64,000 bases of DNA from Cystobacter fuscus DSM 2262 (GTDB lineage Bacteria; Myxococcota; Myxococcia; Myxococcales; Myxococcaceae): contig NZ_ANAH02000031.1 in the NCBI RefSeq assembly GCF_000335475.2, positions 1 through 64,000 of the forward strand, given 5' to 3'. The notes below the pieces were generated by a model. It was not told the origin of the DNA. It did not search any database and saw nothing but the letters and a program-made list of their open reading frames with translations. Below are positions 57,134-64,000 of the stretch, piece after piece (position 1 is the stretch's first letter; every line of letters starts with the position of its first letter). A program made the position numbers and the translations under genes.

Positions 57134-58639
57134 ATGACGACCCAGGCGTGGATCAGCCTCGGGGCCTGCGCGGGGCTCCTGGCGCTCGCGGGCCTCGCCC
57201 TGGTGCGGGTGGGGCGCAGTCCCATGGGGCTGCCACTCGCGGTGCTGTGCATCTCGCTGTCCACGTGGAACTTCGCCGACTTCGCCCTGGAGCACGCGGG
57301 CGGACCGGGCTGGCGCCTCATCGCCACGTGCGCGACGTTGATGAGCGTGCCGCCCGCCCTGCACTTCGTCCTCGCCTTCGTGGGCGAGCGGCGCCGGCTG
57401 GCGGTGGTGATGTACGCCACCTATGCCGTCTTCGGCGTGCTGGCGCTCCTCAGCCTCGTGGGGCTGGGCTCGCCGCGGGTGGCGGACGAGGTGGACTCGC
57501 GGGGCTTCACGCGGATGGTGCTCGCGCTGAGCGCGCCGCTCCTGCTCGGCAGCTTCGGCCTGCTCACCTGGCACCTGCGCCGCGAGCCGCGCTCCACCGA
57601 GCGCGCCCGGACGGGCCTGCTGCTCACGGGGCTCGCGCTGCTGGTGACGCTGCTGGGCACGGACGTGGTGGCGGTGCTGGGCCAGGACGTGCCGCGGCTG
57701 GGCGGCCTGGGCACGCTCTTGGGACTGCCAGCCATCGCCGTGGTGGCGCTGCGCCTGCGCCTGTTCGGCCAGGAGCTGTCCAACGTCCACGCGATGTACG
57801 CGCTGCTGCTCTCGCTCGTGGGCGTGCTGTCCTACCTCACCGTCTTCCGCGTCTTCGCCGCGCGCCACGGCGCGCTCGTGGTGGGCACGGCCGCCATCAC
57901 CCTCGCGCTGCTGGCCATCACCCGCCGGGGCGTCATCGCCTTCACCGCCCAGCGCGAGCGGCTGGAGCAGATGGCCACCCTGGGCCGCTTCTCCGCGCAG
58001 ATGGCGCATGACCTGAAGAACCCCATCGCCGCGCTCAAGGGCGCCACGCAGTACCTCCAGGAGGAGCACGCGCGGGGCCGCTCGTGGGACGACAAGGGCG
58101 AGTTCCTCGAGCTGCTGCTCGAGCAGGTGGAGCGCCTGGATCGGGTGGTGAGCACCTACCAGCGCCTGGGCCGGGTGGAGCCGCTGCTCGCGCCGCTGGA
58201 CGTGAACCACCTGGTGACGAGCGTGCTGTCCCTCCAGGGCTTCGCCGGGAGCCCCGAGGTGGAGCTGCACCGGGAGCTCGCCGAGGGCCTGCCGAGCTGC
58301 GCGGGGGATTGGGACCTGCTGGCCACCGCGCTGGAGAACCTGGTGCGCAACGCCCTGGAGGCCATGCCCCGCGGGGGAGTGCTCACCGTGCGCACGCGAG
58401 CGGAGGACACGGGGGTGGTGCTCAGCGTGGAGGACACCGGCGAGGGCATGAACGCCCGCACCCGCGAGCGCGCCTTCGACGACTTCTACACCACCAAGGC
58501 CACGGGCAGCGGACTGGGGCTGGCCTTCGTGCGGCGGGTGGTGGAGGCCCATGGCGGACGCGTGACGCTCACCAGTCACGAGGGGCGCGGCACCACGGTG
58601 ACCCTGCGCCTTCCCGTCTCGGCCACGCGTGTTCCATGA
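57134..58639 (+). CDS. membrane sensor histidine kinase, NtrB-like
   Basis: The 501-aa protein has about seven hydrophobic segments in the first 265 residues, a 7TM-type sensor region, then a dimerisation/phosphoacceptor helix with His292 in AQMAHDLKNPIAALKG. The ATP-binding core follows: NLVRNALEAMPRGG (N box), VEDTGEGMN (G1) and GSGLGLAFVRRVVEAHGG (G2). The NtrB-type H-D-L-K-N-P box suggests a partner of NtrC type, and such a regulator is encoded 1.3 kb downstream. The stimulus is unknown. Confidence 0.87.
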   Translation: MTTQAWISLGACAGLLALAGLALVRVGRSPMGLPLAVLCISLSTWNFADFALEHAGGPGWRLIATCATLMSVPPALHFVLAFVGERRRLAVVMYATYAVFGVLALLSLVGLGSPRVADEVDSRGFTRMVLALSAPLLLGSFGLLTWHLRREPRSTERARTGLLLTGLALLVTLLGTDVVAVLGQDVPRLGGLGTLLGLPAIAVVALRLRLFGQELSNVHAMYALLLSLVGVLSYLTVFRVFAARHGALVVGTAAITLALLAITRRGVIAFTAQRERLEQMATLGRFSAQMAHDLKNPIAALKGATQYLQEEHARGRSWDDKGEFLELLLEQVERLDRVVSTYQRLGRVEPLLAPLDVNHLVTSVLSLQGFAGSPEVELHRELAEGLPSCAGDWDLLATALENLVRNALEAMPRGGVLTVRTRAEDTGVVLSVEDTGEGMNARTRERAFDDFYTTKATGSGLGLAFVRRVVEAHGGRVTLTSHEGRGTTVTLRLPVSATRVP

Positions 58640-58769
58640 GCGGAACAATGCATTCCAAAGCAGGCACTACAGCCCAGACATGGGAAGGGGTTACTTCTGT
58701 CCTCGTCACGGTGACTCGCTGTTGGTCCCGCGCCGGCGGCCTTCGCCGCCCACCCACCCGAGGTCCCTC

Positions 58770-59840
58770 ATGTCCACGCTCTTCTCTTCCGTCTCGCTCG
58801 GCCGCTACACGCTCACCAACCGCATGATCATGGCGCCGATGACCCGCTCGCGCTCGGACGACCAGACCGGTGTCCCCACCGAGCTCGTGCCGACCTACTA
58901 CCACCAGCGCGCGGGCGCGGGGCTCATCATCACCGAGGGCGTCTTCCCCTCCGCCATGGGCAAGGGCTACGTGCGCACCCCGGGCATCGAGACCGACGCG
59001 CAGGTGGCGGCCTGGAAGCAGGTGACCGAGGCCGTGCACGCACAGGGCGGACGCATCTTCATGCAGCTCATGCACAGCGGCCGCATCTCCCACCCGAGCA
59101 TGCTGCCCGGCGGAGCCACCCCGGTGGCGCCCTCGGCCATCACCCCCGCGGGCCAGAGCTTCACCTCCACGGGGCCCCAGCCCTTCGTCCAGCCGCGCGC
59201 CCTGCGGCTCGAGGAAATCCCCGAGGTGATTGGCGAGTACCGCCGCGCGGCGCGCCGTGCCCTGGAGGCCGGCTTCGATGGCGTGGAGCTGCACGCCGCC
59301 TCGGGCTACCTGCCCGAGCAGTTCCTGTCGAGCAACACCAACACCCGCACGGACGCCTATGGCGGCTCGCTCGAGAACCGCGCCCGCTTCATCCTCGAGA
59401 CCCTCGCCGCCCTGGTGGCCGAGGTGGGGAGCGACCGGGTGGGCATCAAGATCTCCCCGGAGATGGGCTTCAACGACATCAAGGACGCCAACCCCCGGGA
59501 GACGTACCGCTACCTCGTCGAGCAGCTCGCGCCGTTGAAGCTCGCCTACCTGCACGTGGCCACGTTCGGCCCCCAGTTCGACGCCTACCACACCACGTTC
59601 CGCGCGCTCTTCCAGGGCACCTACCTGCGCGGCGGCATGCTCGACCGCGAGCGCGCGGAGGCCGTGCTGAAGAACGGCGAGGCGGACGCGGTCGTCTTCG
59701 GCGCGCTCTTCCTGGCCAACCCGGACCTGCCGGAGCGCTTCCGCACGAACGCGCCCCTGAATGCGCCGGACAAGCAGACCTTCTACTCGGCGGGCGCGCA
59801 GGGGTACATCGACTATCCGCGGCTGTCGACGGCGGGCTGA
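58770..59840 (+). CDS. old yellow enzyme-family alkene reductase
   Basis: ATG at 58770 gives 356 aa with a full FMN-binding TIM barrel: TNRMIMAPMTRSRSDDQTGV, AGLIITEGVFPSAMGKGY, GRIFMQLMHSGRISHPS, and the flavin/substrate block FDGVELHAASGYLPEQFLSS followed by TRTDAYGGSLENRARF. The usual His-x-x-Asn/His pair is His175-x-x-Ser178 here, an atypical but recurring variant. These enzymes reduce activated C=C bonds with NAD(P)H. It lies between the histidine kinase and the NtrC-type regulator on the same strand. Confidence 0.9.
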   Translation: MSTLFSSVSLGRYTLTNRMIMAPMTRSRSDDQTGVPTELVPTYYHQRAGAGLIITEGVFPSAMGKGYVRTPGIETDAQVAAWKQVTEAVHAQGGRIFMQLMHSGRISHPSMLPGGATPVAPSAITPAGQSFTSTGPQPFVQPRALRLEEIPEVIGEYRRAARRALEAGFDGVELHAASGYLPEQFLSSNTNTRTDAYGGSLENRARFILETLAALVAEVGSDRVGIKISPEMGFNDIKDANPRETYRYLVEQLAPLKLAYLHVATFGPQFDAYHTTFRALFQGTYLRGGMLDRERAEAVLKNGEADAVVFGALFLANPDLPERFRTNAPLNAPDKQTFYSAGAQGYIDYPRLSTAG

Positions 59841-59981
59841 GCCGAAGCGCTCCCAGCGGGCGGGCGCCGCCCCGAGGCAAGCACTGCCCGAGTCCGCCGG
59901 GGCGCGGTAGCATCCCGAGGGGGGCGCGCGCGAGCCACACCGGGGAACGCGGCCCCACCCCGTACCAGGAGATGGAGCCGC

Positions 59982-61400
59982 GTGGCCGAGTCGCTCAAGG
60001 GAAGCGTGCTGCTGGTGGATGACGACCCCGCCGTGGCCAAGGTGCTCGGCGCGCTGCTGGTCCAGGCGGGGCTCTCCGTGCACACGGCCGCGCGCGGGGA
60101 CGAGGCGCTCGCCCTGCTCGGCCGCAAGCCCATCGACGTCGTCGTGAGCGACGTGCGCATGCCGGGCATGGGCGGCCTGGAGCTGCTCGCCGAGGTGCAA
60201 CGCGGCTGGCCGGACGTGCCCGTCATCCTGCTCACCGCGCACGGCACCGTGCCGCTCGCCGTGGAGGCCATGAAGGCGGGCGCCGCCGACTTCGCCCTCA
60301 AGCCCTTCGATCGAGAGGAGATCCTCTTCAGCATCCGCAAGGCGCTGCTGCGCGCGCAGCAGAACCAGGAGGCCACGCGCCCGCCAGGCAAGGAGCCCGG
60401 CGGCTTCGTGGGCCAGAGCACCGCCATGGCCAGCGTGCAGGGGCTGCTCGGCCGCGCCGCCATGGGCACCGCCACGGTGCTCTTGCGCGGGGAGTCCGGC
60501 ACCGGCAAGGAGCTGGCCGCCAAGGCGGTGCACGACGCGAGCCCCCGGCGCGGCGGCCCCTTCGTGAAGCTGCACTGCGCGGCCCTGCCGGACACGCTCC
60601 TGGAGAGCGAGCTGTTCGGCTACGAGAAGGGCGCCTTCACGGGCGCCGCCACGCGCAAGCCCGGCCGCGTGGAGCTGGCCCACGGCGGCACCCTCTTCCT
60701 CGATGAAATCGGCGACATCACCCCCCAGGTGCAGGTGAAGCTCTTGCGCCTGTTGCAGGAGCGCGAGTTCGAGCGGCTCGGGGGCACGCAGACGCTCAAG
60801 GTGGACGTGCGCTTCGTGGCGGCCACGCACCGCGACCTGGAGGTGCTCGTGCGCGAGGGGGCGTTCCGCGAGGACCTCTTCTACCGGCTCAACGTGGTGC
60901 CCGTGTGGCTGCCGCCCCTGCGCGCCCGGCCCGAGGACATCGAGCCGCTCGTGCGACACTTCCTCGAGGTGCACGCCCGGGCCAACGGCCGCCCGCCCTT
61001 CGTCCTCACCCCCGAGGGACTCGCCGTGCTGCGCGCCCAGCCCTGGCCCGGCAACGTGCGCCAGTTGCAGAACTTCATCGAGCGCCTCGTGGTGCTCTCC
61101 GACGGCCCCCTGCTCTCCGGGGAGGAGGTGCTCCGGGAGCTGGATCGCCAGCCGGGCATCGCGCCCATGGCCGCGCCCCCGCCCGCGCCGAGCCCGCCCC
61201 CGGGAATCCCGGGCGCCGCCGCGGCGTCGTTCTCCGGGGGAGAGGGGCGCACGCTCGAGTCCCAGCGCAAGGGCATGGAGCGACAGGCCCTGGTGGACGC
61301 GCTCCAACGCGCGGGGGACAACCGCACCCTCGCCGCGCGACTGCTCGGCATCAGCCGGCGCACCCTGTACAACAAGCTCGAGGAGTACGGGTTGGTGTAG
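59982..61400 (+). CDS. NtrC-type sigma-54 activator
   Basis: GTG at 59982 gives 472 aa. A receiver domain (4-118) has VLLVDDDPAV and the phosphoacceptor Asp57 in VVVSDVRMPGMGG. The AAA+ domain (about 140-375) has Walker A GESGTGKE, the sigma-54 contact loop GAFTGA in EKGAFTGAATRKPG, and the Walker B-type segment GGTLFLDEIGDI. A Fis-type helix-turn-helix ends the protein (ALVDALQRAGDNRTLAARLL). It activates sigma-54 promoters after phosphorylation, probably by the kinase at 57.1 kb. Confidence 0.94.
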   Translation: MAESLKGSVLLVDDDPAVAKVLGALLVQAGLSVHTAARGDEALALLGRKPIDVVVSDVRMPGMGGLELLAEVQRGWPDVPVILLTAHGTVPLAVEAMKAGAADFALKPFDREEILFSIRKALLRAQQNQEATRPPGKEPGGFVGQSTAMASVQGLLGRAAMGTATVLLRGESGTGKELAAKAVHDASPRRGGPFVKLHCAALPDTLLESELFGYEKGAFTGAATRKPGRVELAHGGTLFLDEIGDITPQVQVKLLRLLQEREFERLGGTQTLKVDVRFVAATHRDLEVLVREGAFREDLFYRLNVVPVWLPPLRARPEDIEPLVRHFLEVHARANGRPPFVLTPEGLAVLRAQPWPGNVRQLQNFIERLVVLSDGPLLSGEEVLRELDRQPGIAPMAAPPPAPSPPPGIPGAAAASFSGGEGRTLESQRKGMERQALVDALQRAGDNRTLAARLLGISRRTLYNKLEEYGLV

Positions 61401-61435
61401 TCCCACCCGTCATGGAGAACGCATGAGCCAGCAGC

Positions 61436-62476
61436 ATGGATGAGCGGGCCTTGGAGAAGCTGGGGTGGGGCCCCCCCTTCGTCGACGCGTGGAGGGCCCG
61501 CGCGAGCGTCGGCGAGCAACCCGCGCGCATCACCGCCGACTACGGCGTCGAGTACATGCTCGGCACGGCGGGCGGCGAGCTGCGCGCCACGCTTCCCGGC
61601 AAGCTGCGCATGGCCATCCGCAAGGGGGACTCGGCTCGCCCGGTGGTGGGCGACTGGGTCTCCTTCGAGCCGCGCTCCCAGGAGGGCACCACCGTCATCC
61701 AGGCGGTGCTGCCGCGCCGCACGCAGCTGGCGCGCAAGGCCGCGGGCCGCACCACCGAGGAGCAGGTGGTGGCCGCCAACGTGGACGGCGTCTTCCTCGT
61801 CTCCGCGCTCACCAAGGATCTCAACCCGCGCCGGCTCGAGCGCTACCTCACGGTGGCCTGGGACAGCGGCGCCCAGCCCATCATCGTGCTCACCAAGGCG
61901 GACCTGAGCGTGAACTCCACCGCGGAGCGCGAGCGCATCGTCCAGTTCGCCCAGGACGTGCCCGTGCACACCGTCAGCGCCGTCACCGGCGAGGGCCTGG
62001 AGGTGCTCGCGCCCTACCTCGGTCCGGGCAAGACGGTGGCGCTCATCGGCTCGTCCGGCGTGGGCAAGTCCACCCTCATCAACCGCCTGCTGGGCTCGGC
62101 GCGCCAGGAGGTGCGCGAGGTGAGCGAGGACGACAAGGGCCGCCACACCACCACCCACCGCGAGCTGTTCGTGCTCGCCAGCGGGGGCCTCGTCATCGAC
62201 ACGCCGGGCATGCGCGAGCTCGGGGTGCTGGAGAGCGAGGAGGGCCTGCGCGACGCCTTCGTGGACATCCAGGAGCTGGCCGCCCACTGCCGCTTCAGCG
62301 ACTGCCAGCACGAGCGCGAGCCGGGCTGCGCCGTGCAACAGGACGTGCGCGAGGGGCGGCTCGCCCCGGGGCGGCTGGAGGCCTTCCACAAACTCTTCCA
62401 GGAGACGGCCCGCCCCGAGTACGACACCCCGCTGCAGACGCGGGGACGACAGGGCTCGAAGCGCAAGGGCCGGTAG
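61436..62476 (+). CDS. rsgA: RsgA, ribosome small subunit GTPase
   Basis: The 346-aa protein has an N-terminal OB fold (PVVGDWVSFEPRSQ), a circularly permuted GTPase domain with G4 (VLTKADLS) before G1 (GSSGVGKSTLINRLLG) and G3 (DTPGMRELG), and a C-terminal zinc knuckle (AHCRFSDCQHEREPGC). It matures the 30S subunit. The stop is one base away from the convergent stop of the acyltransferase gene. Confidence 0.94.
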   Translation: MDERALEKLGWGPPFVDAWRARASVGEQPARITADYGVEYMLGTAGGELRATLPGKLRMAIRKGDSARPVVGDWVSFEPRSQEGTTVIQAVLPRRTQLARKAAGRTTEEQVVAANVDGVFLVSALTKDLNPRRLERYLTVAWDSGAQPIIVLTKADLSVNSTAERERIVQFAQDVPVHTVSAVTGEGLEVLAPYLGPGKTVALIGSSGVGKSTLINRLLGSARQEVREVSEDDKGRHTTTHRELFVLASGGLVIDTPGMRELGVLESEEGLRDAFVDIQELAAHCRFSDCQHEREPGCAVQQDVREGRLAPGRLEAFHKLFQETARPEYDTPLQTRGRQGSKRKGR

Positions 62477-62477
62477 C

Positions 62478-63878
62478 TCAAGAGGAGGACGTCGCGCGCC
62501 CCACCTCGCGCACCGCCTGGGCGAGCGCCTCGAGTTCCGCCTCGAAGTCCTCGATGAGCACCCGGGGCTCCGGGACGAGGCCCGCGTCCACGGCCACGCC
62601 CAGCGTCACGTGGCCCGCGTAGCGGAAGAGGCTCAGCCCCAGGCCCAGCCGTCCCGCCATGGGCACCCAGAAGGCCATGCCCGACAGCCGCGCGCCCGCC
62701 AGGTACACCGGCCTGCGGGGCCCCGGCACGTGGGTGAGCACCAGCGAGGACTTGCGCCGCATCACCTCCACCGCGGCGCGCTCCACCGGCGCGGGCGCCA
62801 GGCCCGCCGCCGTCAACATGCCGAACACCACCGCCGCCTCGGGCGAGCGCTTGAGGCTGTCCATGCGCCGCTTGAGCTCCCACAGCCGCTCCACTGGCTC
62901 CTCCAACGCGAGCGGCAGCGGCAGGAACACCATGCCGAAGCGGTTGCCCAGCGTGCGCGGCAGCGGCTCGTGGAGCGAGCGCAGGTTCACCGGCACCACG
63001 GCGCGCAAGTCCCTCGGCTCCGCGCCGCGGGCGAGCATGTAGCGGCGCAGCGTGCCCGCCACCACCGCCATCATCACGTCATTCACCGTGCTGCCCGTGC
63101 CATGGCCGATGGCGCGCACCTGCTCCACGGGCACCGGCCGCGACCACGCCACGCGCTTGACGGGGCCCAGCCGGCCGGTGAAGGGCGAGGGGGGATCCGG
63201 CACCAGCGACAAGAGCCGGCTGAGGGCCGAGGCCCCCCGGGCTCCTTCCACCGCCAGGTCCATGAGCTGGATGGGCTCGGCCCACAACTCTCCGCCCCGC
63301 TTGAGCGCCGCCTGGGTCGTGTCCGCCACCTTCCGGGCGCCCCGCCACAGCCGCGTCCAGGTGCCCGACGGAGCCTCCGGCTCCTCGAAGGTGTCCTCCC
63401 GCTCCGGTCCCTCCTCGGCGCTCGCGTCCGTCAGGGCGAGCAACACCCGCCCCAGGGAAATCCCATCCGCGATGCTGTGGTGCACGCGCGCCAGCAGCGC
63501 GCAGCCCTCCTCGTACCCCTCGAAGAGGTGCAGCTCCCACAGGGGCCGCGAGGGCTCCAGGGGCGTGCCCATGGACTCGCCCACGAGCCGCTCCAGCGCG
63601 TCCCGGCCCCCGGGAGGCGGCAGCCGCGTGCGCCGCAGGTGCTCCTCCACGCGGAAGTCGGGCACATCCTCCCAGTGCGGCGTGCGCCACAGGCCCCGCG
63701 TCACCACGCGCTGGCTGAAGCGCGGATGGCGCGCCACGAGCCGCTCCTCCACCCGGCGCGCGAGCCGCTCGAAGTCCAACGGACCGTCGAACCACAGCAC
63801 CGCCGTGATGACCATGAGACTGGTGGGCTCCTCCATCTGGAGCCACGCCGCGTCGACAGGGCTCATCCGCTCGGCCAT
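62478..63878 (-). CDS. wax ester synthase/diacylglycerol acyltransferase
   Basis: The 466-aa protein has the WS/DGAT active-site motif HHSIADG (133-139) in LLARVHHSIADGISLGR, plus SRPLWELHLF, GSTVNDVMMAVVAGTLRRYM and the C-terminal NVPGP-like block VLTHVPGPRRPVYLAGARL. It joins fatty acyl-CoA to alcohols or diacylglycerol to make storage lipid. Myxobacteria store triacylglycerol before sporulation, which fits. A further gene ends four bases upstream, so they are in one operon. Confidence 0.92.
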   Translation of the reverse strand: MAERMSPVDAAWLQMEEPTSLMVITAVLWFDGPLDFERLARRVEERLVARHPRFSQRVVTRGLWRTPHWEDVPDFRVEEHLRRTRLPPPGGRDALERLVGESMGTPLEPSRPLWELHLFEGYEEGCALLARVHHSIADGISLGRVLLALTDASAEEGPEREDTFEEPEAPSGTWTRLWRGARKVADTTQAALKRGGELWAEPIQLMDLAVEGARGASALSRLLSLVPDPPSPFTGRLGPVKRVAWSRPVPVEQVRAIGHGTGSTVNDVMMAVVAGTLRRYMLARGAEPRDLRAVVPVNLRSLHEPLPRTLGNRFGMVFLPLPLALEEPVERLWELKRRMDSLKRSPEAAVVFGMLTAAGLAPAPVERAAVEVMRRKSSLVLTHVPGPRRPVYLAGARLSGMAFWVPMAGRLGLGLSLFRYAGHVTLGVAVDAGLVPEPRVLIEDFEAELEALAQAVREVGRATSSS

Positions 63879-63882
63879 GCGC

Positions 63883-64000
63883 TTATTTCGCCTTCTCTTC
63901 CGCCTGCCGGCGGAACTGGAATGTCTGCTTGGCGGTCGTCTGCGCGGTCACCCCGAGCACGTCGCCCTCCAGCTCGTACTTGTAGAGGGGCCGCTGGAAC
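63883..64000 (-). CDS. C-terminal end of an unidentified gene, cut by the window edge
   Basis: The last 38 codons and a TAA stop of a minus-strand gene are present, four bases before the acyltransferase start. The peptide contains LYKYELEGDVLGVTAQTTAK and a charged tail ending AEEKAK. I cannot assign it. Continuity of the frame to the edge and the spacing support its reality. Confidence 0.6.
   Translation of the reverse strand, partial: FQRPLYKYELEGDVLGVTAQTTAKQTFQFRRQAEEKAK

Noticed and set aside
53939-58648. Long minus-strand frame opposite the HEAT scaffold and histidine kinase
   Set aside because: Antisense to clear kinase motifs, low complexity and no start context.

Overview
The window comes from a high-GC delta-type myxobacterium, most likely of the Cystobacterineae (Cystobacter/Archangium/Melittangium type). 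This rests on several things together: an internal MYXO-CTERM-like segment, a SitA-like lipoprotein toxin, DUF4388 and HEAT/TPR scaffold proteins, a full minor-pilin/PilY1 cluster, sigma-54 signals with an NtrC-type regulator, and extreme third-position GC that keeps long antisense frames open. No rRNA, tRNA, CRISPR array or intact transposon was seen.

Layout. (1) 0.1-2.2 kb: a lipoprotein toxin with a GIY-YIG-like C-terminal domain, coupled to an Imm26-type immunity gene, followed by a DUF2917 gene divergent from a MocR regulator, which is followed by a GNAT gene. (2) 4.3-10.6 kb: a complete SUF iron-sulfur assembly operon, Rrf2 regulator-sufB-sufC-sufD-sufS-sufU-sufT, with 4-nt start/stop overlaps at five of the six junctions and a palindrome in front. 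(3) 10.8-16.3 kb: an accessory, less GC-rich stretch. It holds a pseudokinase-like membrane protein, a PD-(D/E)XK-like protein and a SUKH (SMI1/KNR4) protein in one operon, a small Cys/Tyr-rich lipoprotein, a DUF2809 protein, a lipase-like hydrolase with a 45-bp repeat upstream, and a Josephin-like cysteine protease with a low-complexity head. (4) 16.3-28 kb: an SDR gene relic, an ATP-grasp/zinc-peptidase pair, endonuclease I, a branched-chain amino acid type binding lipoprotein, a Gly-rich protein behind a near-consensus sigma-54 promoter with two upstream palindromes, a DUF2252 protein, a cold-shock protein, a universal stress protein and two TPR proteins. (5) 28-40.5 kb: a 1932-aa adhesin/OmpA fusion with 14 thrombospondin-3-like repeats, a Shewanella-like phosphatase, a coiled-coil protein with hemW, and a double-domain M16 protease. 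(6) 40.6-48.9 kb: fimU-pilV-pilW-pilX-pilY1, transcribed leftward and ending at a strong intrinsic terminator. (7) 49-64 kb: prmA, an Mpo1-like protein, an EEP hydrolase, rsmE, a GlsB-type membrane protein, an RDD protein, a GspE_N/HEAT scaffold, a histidine kinase, an OYE-family reductase, an NtrC-type regulator, rsgA, a wax ester synthase/DGAT and the tail of one more gene.

The core genes (suf, hemW, prmA, rsmE, rsgA) are ordinary. The novelty is in the first 16 kb, where two toxin/immunity-like modules and a eukaryote-like cysteine protease sit close to repeats and a decayed gene. A second theme is sigma-54 control: two promoter candidates (21.15 and 28.12 kb) and an NtrB/NtrC-like pair near 57-61 kb. 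No link between that pair and those promoters can be shown from sequence alone.
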